Origin: JAFGKK01 sp964521085
GTDB lineage: Bacteria > Chloroflexota > Anaerolineae > Anaerolineales > RBG-16-64-43
DNA: 64,000 nt
Direction: 5' to 3'
Assembly: GCA_964521085.1 (NCBI GenBank)
Contig: CAZFPL010000003.1
Coordinates: 1-64,000 of the forward strand
Both the position numbers and the translations under genes were made by a program. Shown here one piece after another: positions 52,991 through 61,992 of this stretch; position 1 is the first letter of the stretch, and every line of letters begins with the position of its first letter. The notes under the pieces were generated by a model. It searched no databases. It was given only the letters and a program-made list of their open reading frames with translations, and had not been told where the DNA came from.

Positions 52991-54829
52991 ATGATATCTG
53001 TTTTACTCCTGATCGCGTTCGTGTACATTGCTTATCGCCTCTCCCCGCGTGAGCGGCAGGAAGAGACGCATATTCACGGCGCCGGACAAATCGGGCTGCT
53101 TGCGGCGGTGGCACTCTTCGGCGTGGATTATTTCACCTCGTACTATTACGCCACGGGCGAGCTTATGGGCGCGTTGCATCCCTACGGTTTGCAGCAATAC
53201 AGTTATATCGCTGTTGCGGTGATCGCCGTTGCCAACATCGTCTTTGGTCTTCTCTACATGTATTCGCTCGGTGTTTTCAACGAAGGCGGCGGCGCCTACA
53301 CGGCTTCGATGCGTTACCTCTTCCCAACCATGAGCCTGGTGGTGGCTGTGGTCCTCATCCAGGATTATGTTTTCACCATCGTTGTGTCCTCTCTCTCCGG
53401 CGTGGGCCAATTGCTTTCCGTTCTGCAGGCGACCGGCATCGACTGGATCTGGCATTTCGTCATCGGCGCAATCCTGGTAACATCGATGTGGTACTTGACC
53501 ATCCGCGGCCGGGGAGAATCCGCGTGGGTTACATTCTTTCTGCTTGCCTTATTCGTGTTTCTGACCGTTACAATGTTTGCCGGATTATTCGCCGCGGATC
53601 TACGCGGAGTTCCCGCTGTGCCCGCGGCGTTGAATCCTGAACCTGTCACTCTTTTACAGGCGCTGTACCATATGCTGACCGCTTCGATGAAGGGCTTGGT
53701 TGCCCTCTCGGGGTTGGAAGCCATGTCGAACGGGATTCAATTTGTCATGAATAAAGATGTCAGCCTGGTTACGTGGGGCAAAAAGCATCTGCCCAAGTTG
53801 AAAGGCTTGTGGCAATTTTATTCCGGCAAGTCCGGAATCGGGCGCTTTGTTCAAACATCGTTTCTTTTCTATGGCGGGATTACCACCTTCTTCCTGGCGT
53901 TTTTTGCTCTCCGGTTTAATGTTTTTGATAATACACTTGGCCGCACGCTGGTCGGGAACCTCGCGTTCATTGGGTTCCAACAGATTCCCGGATTCGATAT
54001 TCTCGGCGGATCTCTTTTGTTCTGGATTTACCAACTCCTGGCTATCGCACTTTTAGCTTCCGCGTCGATGACCGCCTTTCAGGACCTGCAAGCCACAGAA
54101 TGGCGGGACGTGGCGATCGGAGAACTGCCTGAAATCATCGTCTACCGGAATAGACAAGGCACTTTCACCCGATCGGTGACCGTGGCGTTTGTTGTGACTC
54201 TCCTGATTATGTTCATCATCCGGGCAAATCAATCCCTGGCGGTCCCGTATTACGGGATCGGGGTATTCATGCCCATCATGGCCATGGGGTTTTCGATCCG
54301 CCGGCACATTCTCCGGACTTTTACCGGACGAAAACGCTACTGGGGCGCATTGGGAGCCGGTTTCGCAGGAACGCTTTCCGGTTTTGTGTTCATCGGTCAA
54401 ATCGTCGGCAAGTGGGAGGAAGGTGGTTGGGTTGTGCTCATCACCTTTTCTCTGCTCGTTTTGGCCGCGCATCTTATGCTAATCTCTCCAGCCGGCGCCC
54501 GCCCTCCGGCGCAAATCCACCGCATTGTCCGGGAAAAGGCAAGAATCCAGGGTTCCATGGCCTCGATTGTCGAGTGGCAATCCCTTCGGATGCAGGAATA
54601 CCGGTATCACATCCTGATTGCCATTAGCCGGTTCTTTGAATTGTTTGGTGTCCGGCGTCCAGTTCGATTCGAAGCCCCGGCCTCCGCGGGGGACTACAAT
54701 GAGGCCGTGCATGTTGATCATCCCGAAGCACCCTCGCTCCTCCAACAGTATCTTGATAGCAAACCCCCGCCGGAACCGGAAGCGGGCGGACGTCCCAAAG
54801 AAACCGCAGGCCCGGATGACGATGCGTAA
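52991..54829 (+). CDS. APC-superfamily permease, probable K+ uptake (KimA-like)
   Basis: 612 aa with about 12 hydrophobic helices. The first part (VALFGVDYFTSYYYATGELM) has the broken TM1 pattern of the APC fold; SLGVFNEGGGAYTASMRYLF and LSGLEAMSNGIQFVMN continue it. A cytoplasmic C-terminal domain of about 110 residues follows (RIVREKARIQGSMASIVEWQ) and ends Pro/Glu-rich. The size and layout recall KimA/KUP-type potassium importers, and the downstream P-type ATPase and RCK genes support a monovalent-cation role. The substrate is inferred, not shown; an amino-acid transporter is the alternative. Confidence 0.82.
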   Translation: MISVLLLIAFVYIAYRLSPRERQEETHIHGAGQIGLLAAVALFGVDYFTSYYYATGELMGALHPYGLQQYSYIAVAVIAVANIVFGLLYMYSLGVFNEGGGAYTASMRYLFPTMSLVVAVVLIQDYVFTIVVSSLSGVGQLLSVLQATGIDWIWHFVIGAILVTSMWYLTIRGRGESAWVTFFLLALFVFLTVTMFAGLFAADLRGVPAVPAALNPEPVTLLQALYHMLTASMKGLVALSGLEAMSNGIQFVMNKDVSLVTWGKKHLPKLKGLWQFYSGKSGIGRFVQTSFLFYGGITTFFLAFFALRFNVFDNTLGRTLVGNLAFIGFQQIPGFDILGGSLLFWIYQLLAIALLASASMTAFQDLQATEWRDVAIGELPEIIVYRNRQGTFTRSVTVAFVVTLLIMFIIRANQSLAVPYYGIGVFMPIMAMGFSIRRHILRTFTGRKRYWGALGAGFAGTLSGFVFIGQIVGKWEEGGWVVLITFSLLVLAAHLMLISPAGARPPAQIHRIVREKARIQGSMASIVEWQSLRMQEYRYHILIAISRFFELFGVRRPVRFEAPASAGDYNEAVHVDHPEAPSLLQQYLDSKPPPEPEAGGRPKETAGPDDDA

Positions 54830-54901
54830 AGCACCGCGCCTCCCTCTGCGGCGCCAATTCCCGTCAATCCGGCGGCTGCCCCGGCCGTCGTAACGGCCCC
54901 T

Positions 54902-57727
54902 ATGCCCTCGGCGCCTATTTTTTCTCTCCGCCCGAATGATGTATATGCCGCATTGGAAACCGGTCTGAAGGGTCTATCCGCCGCGGAAGCCCAATCCCGG
55001 CTCTCTCTATACGGCCCCAATCGTCTGCACGTCGTAAAACCGGTATCCCTCGAATACCAGCGGCTGTTGGCTCAGATCTCGCACCCGATGGCGATTCTGC
55101 TCTGGGTTGCCGGATTGATCGCCATCATCGGCGGGCGGCCGGTATTGGGGCTCGCCATTTGGGTGGTGGTCCTGGTCAACGCGGTTTTTTCGTTTTGGCA
55201 GGAATATCGCGCGGAACGGGCTATCTCTTCCCTGGAGAAATTGCTTCCGGATTATGCGCGGATCCTCCGCGAGGGTTTGGAATCCAGCTTGCCGACTGCG
55301 GATATCGTCCCGGGCGACGTTTTGGTCCTGGCCGAAGGCGATAACATCCCCGCCGATGCGCGTGTGGTGGAGGAATTTGGCTTACGGGTAAACAACGCCA
55401 CATTGACCGGTGAGGCGCTGCCCGCCCGAAAATCCGCCGATGCTTCCGCCCGCCCGGAACTCACCGAAGTGGAAATGCCGAACCTGGTTTTTGCCGGCAC
55501 CTCCGTGACGTCCGGAACCGCCCGGGCCGTCGTTTATTCCACGGGTTCGCTCACACAGTTCGGCCGCATCGCCCGGCTGACGCAGGAGACGCCAATCGGG
55601 CAGAGCCGGCTGCAAAAGGAACTGAACCGGATTACCCGATTATTTACCCTGGCGGCTTTGGGAATCGGAGCCCTCTCCTTTTCCTGGGGCGTATGGCAGG
55701 AAGGAATACCCTGGTTAAGCGCTTTCCTTCTGGCGATCGGGATCATCGTCGCAGTCATTCCGGAAGGATTGGTGCCCACGTTGACCCTTTCCCTGGCGAT
55801 TGCCGTCCAGCGTCTGGCCCGCCGTGGCGTCCTGGTTAAGAGCCTGGCGATGATGGACACCATCGGAACCACGTCCGTCATTTGCACGGATAAGAGCGGC
55901 ACGCTGACCCAGAATCAGATGACGGTCCGCGAATTATGGGTGGGAGACCGGCGCTACCGGGTCTCCGGCTCCGGGTATGAACCAAAGGGCGATTTTTCTC
56001 CCGCCCCCTCCGGGGCGGTGAAGGACGATATGAAAATCCTCCTGACCGCGTCGGCCCTGTGCAACAACTCCCGCCTTCTGCCCCCTGCGCCGGAACGGCA
56101 GAAATGGTCATACCTCGGTGATCAAACCGAAGCGGCGCTGCGGGTTTTGGCTTTGAAAGCGGGAGTGGATGAAACCGAAGAGGGGAAAATCCAACCGCGG
56201 ATTCATGAGCTTCCGTTTGACGCCCGCCGGAAACGGATGAGTACGATTCACCGCCGCGGCGATGAAGAGATTGCGTTCGTAAAAGGCGCCCCGCGCGAAG
56301 TGCTCCATTTGTGCACGCAGATCCGGATCAACGGCGAAACCTTGCCGCTGGATCAGGAAATTCGCACCCGGATTCTGGCCGCCAACGACGGCTACGCCCG
56401 CAACGCCCTCCGCGTGCTGGCGCTCGCCTATCGCATCCTGCCCACCCGTACGGGAGCCGGCGCGGATTACTCATCGGATTCAGTCGAGCGGGATTTGGTG
56501 TTCCTGGGATTGACGGCGATGATGGATCCGCCGCGCCCCGAAGTGGCCGAGGCCATCGAGCGCTGCAAGAAGGCCAGCATCCGGCTGGTGATGATCACCG
56601 GGGATTACGGTCTGACCGCGGATTCGCTTGCGCGCCGCATCGGAATGCTCACCACGGATAATCCCCGCATCCTCACCGGGGCGGAGTTGGACCAATTAAG
56701 CGACGCCCAATTGCAGGTGCTCCTCCGGGAGGAAGTGATCTTTGCGCGGATGGCGCCGGAACACAAATTGCGTTTGGTATCGGCGTTCCAGGAGCGGGGA
56801 GACGTGGTGGCGGTCATCGGCGACGGGGTGAACGATGCCCCCGCCCTGCGCAAGGCGGATATCGGGGTGGCCATGGGGATCATCGGCACGGACGTTGCGC
56901 GCGAAGCGGCGGATATCATCCTCACCGATGATAATTTCGGCGCCGTAGCCAGTGCCATCGAAGAAGGCCGGACCGTATTCGACAATCTGCGCAAGTTCTC
57001 CACATACATCTTCTCCAGCAACATCCCGGAGATGATCCCGCTGGTCCTCTCGGCCTTATTTGACATCCCGATGGCGCTGACCGTCACCCAGATACTGGCG
57101 ATCGATCTTGGGACCGATCTCCTTCCGGCGCTGGCGCTTGGCAGCGAACGTCCGGAGCCGGACGTGATGGCGCGCCCGCCCAGAAAAAAGAACCAACCCC
57201 TGCTGGATCGAACCGTCGCCGCGCGAAGCTTGTGGGTCGGTTTCCTCGAGACCGTGCTGTGCTATGCCGGGTTCTTTTTCGTGTATTATTGGATGGATCC
57301 GGCCGGTTGGCGGCAACTGCTGCAACCGATCTGGCTCCCGTTCAAGGAATTGCTCGAGACGGCGTCGGGCCGGACGTACGTTTTGGCATCGACGGTTTAC
57401 CTTGCCGGCGTGGTCACTTGCCAAATCGGCAACGCGTTTGCCTGCCGAACAAGCCGCGAACGGGTCGGCCATCTGGGGTACCTGAGCAACCGGGGTCTCC
57501 TGTTAAGTGTGGCGTTGGCCATCGGGATGATCCTTGGGTTGATATACATTCCGTTCTTGAATGACCTGTTTGAACTCCTGCCGATCCCGGCGGAATTCTG
57601 GTTTTTCTTGGCCCTCTTTGCGCCGGCGATCTATCTTTTCGAGAAAATCCGCAAGGGTCTGATCCGCCGCGGAATTTTCACCCGGAGCCGGGAGATCATT
57701 TTCCCCTCCGGACCGGCGGGCGAATAA
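54902..57727 (+). CDS. type II cation-translocating P-type ATPase
   Basis: 941 aa. N-terminal cation-ATPase domain (GLKGLSAAEAQSRLSLYGPN), actuator loop with TGEALP, the TM4 ion-site motif IPEGLVPTLTLSLAI, phosphorylation motif DKSGTLTQNQM with Asp330, KGAPREV in the nucleotide domain, MITGDYGLTA and GDGVNDAPALRKADIGVAMG, and C-terminal membrane helices. The PEGL motif places it among type II pumps (SERCA, PMCA, Na+/K+-like). The exported ion could be Ca2+, Na+ or H+. DKS replaces the usual DKT. No ribosome site is evident at ATG 54902; it follows the permease gene by 72 bp. Confidence 0.92.
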   Translation: MPSAPIFSLRPNDVYAALETGLKGLSAAEAQSRLSLYGPNRLHVVKPVSLEYQRLLAQISHPMAILLWVAGLIAIIGGRPVLGLAIWVVVLVNAVFSFWQEYRAERAISSLEKLLPDYARILREGLESSLPTADIVPGDVLVLAEGDNIPADARVVEEFGLRVNNATLTGEALPARKSADASARPELTEVEMPNLVFAGTSVTSGTARAVVYSTGSLTQFGRIARLTQETPIGQSRLQKELNRITRLFTLAALGIGALSFSWGVWQEGIPWLSAFLLAIGIIVAVIPEGLVPTLTLSLAIAVQRLARRGVLVKSLAMMDTIGTTSVICTDKSGTLTQNQMTVRELWVGDRRYRVSGSGYEPKGDFSPAPSGAVKDDMKILLTASALCNNSRLLPPAPERQKWSYLGDQTEAALRVLALKAGVDETEEGKIQPRIHELPFDARRKRMSTIHRRGDEEIAFVKGAPREVLHLCTQIRINGETLPLDQEIRTRILAANDGYARNALRVLALAYRILPTRTGAGADYSSDSVERDLVFLGLTAMMDPPRPEVAEAIERCKKASIRLVMITGDYGLTADSLARRIGMLTTDNPRILTGAELDQLSDAQLQVLLREEVIFARMAPEHKLRLVSAFQERGDVVAVIGDGVNDAPALRKADIGVAMGIIGTDVAREAADIILTDDNFGAVASAIEEGRTVFDNLRKFSTYIFSSNIPEMIPLVLSALFDIPMALTVTQILAIDLGTDLLPALALGSERPEPDVMARPPRKKNQPLLDRTVAARSLWVGFLETVLCYAGFFFVYYWMDPAGWRQLLQPIWLPFKELLETASGRTYVLASTVYLAGVVTCQIGNAFACRTSRERVGHLGYLSNRGLLLSVALAIGMILGLIYIPFLNDLFELLPIPAEFWFFLALFAPAIYLFEKIRKGLIRRGIFTRSREIIFPSGPAGE

Positions 57728-57763
57728 TTCGTATCGCCGCGAGGCAATGGAAAGGACAGTCCG

Positions 57764-58429
57764 ATGAAGACTATTATCATGGGATGCGGGCGAGTGGGCG
57801 CGGAAGTCAGCCGGTTGATGTCGCAGGAAGGCCATGACGTCACCGTCATCGATTGCGACGAAAGCATCCGGGAAAAGTTGGGGCCGGATTTTCGCGGAAA
57901 GATCGTCATCGGCGTGGGATTCTACCGGGACGTGCTGATCCGGGCGGGAATCGAACATGCGGACGCATTCGCCGCCACCAGCGATTCCGACAATGCCAAC
58001 ATCGTGGCGGCGCGGATCGCGCGGAATATTTTCCACGTGCCGCGAGTCGTCGCCCGGCTGTATGATCCCCAGCGCGCGGAGATTTACCGCCGGCTGGGGC
58101 TGAGCACCATCTCCTCCACCGCCTGGGGCGCCGAACGGATCCGGGAAGTGCTCACCCATGCCGATTTGGATGCCCGCCTGGCTTTTGGCAGCGGCGAGGT
58201 CGCTTTGCACACCTCTGAAGCCACACCGGCGATGATCGGCCGGACCGTCAACGCCATCGTCGTCCCGGGAGAAATTTCCGTTGTCGCCATCACCCGCCAG
58301 GACAAGGCGTTCATTCCGGTCCTTGGGACGGAAATCCGCGCGGGGGATTTAATCCATTATGCCGTATCAGCCGCATCCATGGACCGGTTTGAGCAGCTTC
58401 TAGGGATCGGAGAAGGAGGGCAGCGATGA
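57764..58429 (+). CDS. RCK (TrkA-N/TrkA-C) regulatory protein 1
   Basis: 221 aa. One RCK unit: the Rossmann dinucleotide motif MGCGRVGAEVSRLMSQEGHD with acidic VIDCDES at the end of beta-2, then a TrkA-C domain (GRTVNAIVVPGEISVVAITR, IRAGDLIHYAVSA). Such proteins bind NAD(H)/ATP and gate K+ transporters or channels. It overlaps the next RCK gene by ATGA, so the two are probably made in equal amounts and form a hetero-complex. The permease upstream is the likely partner. Confidence 0.93.
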   Translation: MKTIIMGCGRVGAEVSRLMSQEGHDVTVIDCDESIREKLGPDFRGKIVIGVGFYRDVLIRAGIEHADAFAATSDSDNANIVAARIARNIFHVPRVVARLYDPQRAEIYRRLGLSTISSTAWGAERIREVLTHADLDARLAFGSGEVALHTSEATPAMIGRTVNAIVVPGEISVVAITRQDKAFIPVLGTEIRAGDLIHYAVSAASMDRFEQLLGIGEGGQR

Positions 58430-59097
58430 ACGTCATCATCGTCGGAGGTGGAAAGGTCGGGTCTCATCTGGCGGAAATCCTCCTGCAGGGCGGACACACC
58501 GTCCGGGTCGTGGACGACCGTCCGGAAATCATCGAACGGCTTCACAAAGAGCTGCCGGAAGGAACCGTCGTATTCGGGGAAATGAGTTCACCCGCCACGC
58601 TCGAACAGGCGGGTATCGCCAAGGCCGGCGTGCTGGCGGCCGTGACCGACAAGGACGAAGCCAACTTGGTGATCACCACCCTGGCGAAATTCGAGTTCCG
58701 CGTGCCGCGGGTGATCTCACGGGTGAACAACCCCAAGAACGGATGGCTGTTCACGCCGGAGATGGGGGTGGATGTGGCCATCAGTCAGGCCGATATGATG
58801 GCCCGCCTGATCGCGGAAGAAATGTCGCTGGGCGACATGATGACATTGATCAAACTGCGCAAGGGGGCGTTTTCACTCGTGGAGGAGAAGATCCATCCCG
58901 ATTCCGAGGCCAATGGAAAAGCGATCCGGGACTTGGAGCTTCCCACGGAATGCGTCCTGGTCGCTGTTATCCGCAAAGGTAATCTCATCTTGCCGCACGG
59001 TTCCACCATTCTGGAGGAATCCGACGAAGTGCTGGCGGTCGCCCACCAATCGACATTGGACATTCTGGCATCCAAACTGGGGAAGAGGAAAGCCTGA
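58426..59097 (+). CDS. RCK (TrkA-N/TrkA-C) regulatory protein 2
   Basis: 223 aa. TrkA-N motif IVGGGKVGSHLAEILLQGGH with VVDDRPE, then ALVITTL-type helix (EANLVITTLAKFEFRVPRVI) and a TrkA-C domain (LELPTECVLVAVIRKGNLIL, SDEVLAVAHQ). It differs clearly from RCK protein 1, so the pair is not a recent duplication. Translational coupling via ATGA to the preceding gene implies joint assembly. It is the last gene of the cation cluster; a long palindrome follows. Confidence 0.93.
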   Translation: MNVIIVGGGKVGSHLAEILLQGGHTVRVVDDRPEIIERLHKELPEGTVVFGEMSSPATLEQAGIAKAGVLAAVTDKDEANLVITTLAKFEFRVPRVISRVNNPKNGWLFTPEMGVDVAISQADMMARLIAEEMSLGDMMTLIKLRKGAFSLVEEKIHPDSEANGKAIRDLELPTECVLVAVIRKGNLILPHGSTILEESDEVLAVAHQSTLDILASKLGKRKA

Positions 59098-59103
59098 TTC
59101 ACA

Positions 59104-59205
59104 AAAAGAATCCACGAAGCACACGAAGAAGACCCGAAGGACACGAAATTTCTTATAACGCTTCGTGTCCTTTGAATTTTATTCGTGTATTTCGTGGATT
59201 CTTTT
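59104..59205. repeat. nested perfect palindrome (CACGAAG type) between convergent genes
   Basis: Outer arms of 15 bases (59104-59118 AAAAGAATCCACGAA and 59191-59205 TTCGTGGATTCTTTT) are exact complements. Inner arms AGGACACGAA (59138-59147) and TTCGTGTCCT (59162-59171) are also exact. The A-runs and T-runs at the ends make it a plausible bidirectional terminator. The same vocabulary occurs at 8477-8606. Confidence 0.85.
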
Positions 59206-59222
59206 AGTAGACGTGGCTTATA

Positions 59223-60830
59223 TCAGACCTCCGATTCTTGAAGAATCTGCAGGAATGAGTTGACGACTTCCGGGTCGAATTGTTGCCCGGAGGATTGCCG
59301 TAAATACTCCACCGCTTCCGGCTCGCTCCGGGCTTCGCGGAACGGCCGGCGCGCCTGCATGGAATCCCAAACATCGACTACTGAAAAAATCCGGGCCGCA
59401 AGCGGGATGTTGCTGCCTGCAAGGCCGTACGGATACCCCCCGCCGTCCCAGCGTTCGTGGTGGAATTTGGGAATATCCAGCGCCGAACGAAGGAACTCGA
59501 TCGGCTCGAGCAGATGTTCGGCGTATTTTGGATGCTGCCGCATGACCTGCCACTCCTCTTCCGTGAGGGCTTCGGGCTTCCACAGGATCCGATCGGGGAT
59601 CCCTAACTTTCCGATATCGTGCAGCAAAGCCCCCCGCCGCAGGGAGAGGATCTGGTCCGGAGGTATCCCCATTTTCTCGGCGGTGCGGACGGATAATTCG
59701 GACACCCGCAACCCGTGCCCCTCCGCTTCCTGCGCGCGGAGGTCGACCGCGCGGGACCAACCCTCGATGGTCGAATCGCACGCCATCGCCAGTTCGGAAT
59801 GAATTCGCTGCATGTTCTGGAAGGATTCGGTGTTGTCAATGGCGATCGCGCCTTGCAGCGCGAGCGATTCCATCAGATCCGGCCAATCGGGATCCGGTTC
59901 GGCGATCGAGCGCCGGAAGACTTCCAGCACTCCCCTCACCTGCCCGTGTGCGATCATCGGGGCGGCATAATATGCGGTGAACTCCTCCTCGCGCATCAAC
60001 GGCGGAACGACCCGGCTAGGATCCTCCGGCCGGGATATCTCGAGAGCAACCATTTTCCGTTCCAGGCTGGCCTGCGAAGCAAGACTGTGGTCCGTGCGAA
60101 TACGGGATTGCGGCCGGTTGTTTTTCCTAAATCCACGCGCAGCCGCCAGAGTGAAGTCGCGGTTTTGCGGGTCCAGGAGGAGGATGGAAATGGCATCCGC
60201 ATGCAGCTGCGCCATGACTTGATCCAGGAACACATTTAATGTGACGTTGAGATCCATACTGCTGGTGATGGCCCGTTCCATGGTGCGCATGGCCAGCAGT
60301 TGAGAGTATTGCCGCTCCGCCCGGTCGTTCAATCCGACCTGTAATAAACCGCATCCGACGATATCCGCAATCATTCCCGCAATCCGGCGCTCTTCCGAGG
60401 AAAAATCCTGCAATCCATCGAGACTGCGTCCAATCCAAAGCGATCCGACAATCCGATCATAGGCGCGCACGGTAGTATCCCAGAAATGCCCCGCCGAGCC
60501 GCCTATCTGCCGCAGAACCTCATGCAGCAGGGTTCCATGGATGCGGCAGACCGGGCCTGCATCTTCCGATCGCCGGTCGAGTTCGATCGATTCGCTGCGC
60601 AGGGAGGACCAAACTCCGAGGGAATGCAGGATCATAACGTTGGTTTTTTCCGGGGGGTAACCGAGCAGAAGAATGGAATCCGCCGGGACCAATTCCTGCA
60701 AAAGGTCAATGGCATGCGAGACGATTTGTTCCTGGGTAGTGGCGGTCCGGCATTGGGCGAGGAGAATCGAAATGCGATCCAACACGTCTGAGGGATGGGC
60801 GGCTTTCGTGCGGCGACGAATCAGGCGCAT
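59223..60830 (-). CDS. GAF-GAF-HD-GYP protein (probable cyclic-di-GMP phosphodiesterase)
   Basis: 535 aa, cytoplasmic. Two GAF-like sensory regions (about 20-170 and 185-345) precede an HD-GYP domain: HDIGKLGIPD with H404/D405, the downstream PKYAEHLLEPI, HHERWDGGGYPYGL and LAARIFSVVDVWDSM. The full metal-binding and GYP set is present, so the enzyme probably hydrolyses cyclic-di-GMP to pGpG or GMP in response to GAF ligands. It is a single gene, convergent with the RCK pair across a palindrome. No GGDEF partner lies nearby. Confidence 0.9.
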   Translation of the reverse strand: MRLIRRRTKAAHPSDVLDRISILLAQCRTATTQEQIVSHAIDLLQELVPADSILLLGYPPEKTNVMILHSLGVWSSLRSESIELDRRSEDAGPVCRIHGTLLHEVLRQIGGSAGHFWDTTVRAYDRIVGSLWIGRSLDGLQDFSSEERRIAGMIADIVGCGLLQVGLNDRAERQYSQLLAMRTMERAITSSMDLNVTLNVFLDQVMAQLHADAISILLLDPQNRDFTLAAARGFRKNNRPQSRIRTDHSLASQASLERKMVALEISRPEDPSRVVPPLMREEEFTAYYAAPMIAHGQVRGVLEVFRRSIAEPDPDWPDLMESLALQGAIAIDNTESFQNMQRIHSELAMACDSTIEGWSRAVDLRAQEAEGHGLRVSELSVRTAEKMGIPPDQILSLRRGALLHDIGKLGIPDRILWKPEALTEEEWQVMRQHPKYAEHLLEPIEFLRSALDIPKFHHERWDGGGYPYGLAGSNIPLAARIFSVVDVWDSMQARRPFREARSEPEAVEYLRQSSGQQFDPEVVNSFLQILQESEV

Positions 60831-61007
60831 GGGCGGTCAGGCTCCCAAGAGAAGGATTCCCCCTGACCCCTATCGATCTGTGGTACTGTCAGTTGTAATG
60901 ACGATCCGGCGGGAAACATTCCCGTCCCGCACTCTCCAAGGCTCGTTGTCTATTCTACTGATCGAAAGCCGGTTGTCAACAGGTTGTCATTCCGTCCGGA
61001 AGCCGCG

Positions 61008-61934
61008 TCATCCACCCGAAGCTGCAAGGCGGCGCGCCTGTTCGACCCGCGGAAGGATGTTGCGGTCGACGTCTGCATCCACGGCCGGAGAGGAGACGGA
61101 GTCGAAGAGGAACCAATTCTCCCAATGCTCCACCGATTGGCCGGGATCCAGCCGGGTAAGCGGCCCAAGTGTTTCCACTTCCAGAATATTTCCATTTGTA
61201 AACAGTTCCGCCGAGGATCCGTGATCCGGGTATTCCGCGCCCGGTTGATGGGTGAAAGTTATCAAGAATAAATGGTTCCCGCGGCAGTAAGCAGCCCAGC
61301 CTTCGGTTTCAAAAATGCCCAGCTTCTGGGGATTCGCCTTCTGGGGATCCTGCCGGAGGAGGATGTATTTTTCGCCCCAATGCCAGCGCGGGTCCGACAT
61401 ATCGGTGTAGGACCAGACAGCCAGCCGGCTGGTCGGCAGCAGGCTTTCCGCGTGCGGCCGGCGGGGAGGCAGCGGCAAGATCCCGACGCCGCCGGGAGCC
61501 ATGACGGTGATGGCCCACGGGGCGAGGGGCACCGGCCAGAGCCCGGTATTGGTCAGGCGATGCCGGATTCGGACGTGGGCTTGCGCGGGAGACAGCCAGA
61601 CGAGCCATTCTTTTTGTATACCGGTGGCGGTTTCCGGCGGCGGCTCCAGCCGGACACCCTGCGCCGTCTGTTCCACCGCTACCGGTTTGTTATCGGGGGA
61701 ACAGGTCCGCGGAATCGATTCGGGAGCGTGCCATAACCGGTGGCCGCCGTAGGAGTGATACTCGGAGTCGCCGGATTTACCGATCCATTCCGCATCCTCA
61801 TGGAATTCATTTTCTTTTCCAAGAAAGGCGAATCGGATTGCCCGCGGGCCGACATCGGCGGTCAGGATCAGTTCCACCGATTCATTCGCCAGGCGGATGG
61901 CATTCGACCAGCCTTTATACGTGGTCTTCTCCAT
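61008..61934 (-). CDS. hypothetical protein, DUF4380-like beta-sandwich
   Basis: 308 aa from ATG 61934, with GGGGAG upstream (an in-frame GTG six bases earlier is less likely). The N-terminus WSNAIRLANESVELILTADV, GPRAIRFAF, then YGGHRLWHAPES and HRLTNTGLWPVPLAPWAITV resemble galactose-mutarotase-like beta-sandwich proteins grouped as DUF4380. No signal peptide, so cytosolic or handled by another route. A sugar or lactone ligand is possible. It lies 58 bp downstream of the CapA-family gene on the same strand. Confidence 0.72.
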   Translation of the reverse strand: MEKTTYKGWSNAIRLANESVELILTADVGPRAIRFAFLGKENEFHEDAEWIGKSGDSEYHSYGGHRLWHAPESIPRTCSPDNKPVAVEQTAQGVRLEPPPETATGIQKEWLVWLSPAQAHVRIRHRLTNTGLWPVPLAPWAITVMAPGGVGILPLPPRRPHAESLLPTSRLAVWSYTDMSDPRWHWGEKYILLRQDPQKANPQKLGIFETEGWAAYCRGNHLFLITFTHQPGAEYPDHGSSAELFTNGNILEVETLGPLTRLDPGQSVEHWENWFLFDSVSSPAVDADVDRNILPRVEQARRLAASGG

Positions 61935-61992
61935 GGTCACTCCCCAAGCGGATCCGTCGCGGATTTAATATTCCGGATATACGGAGGAAGGA

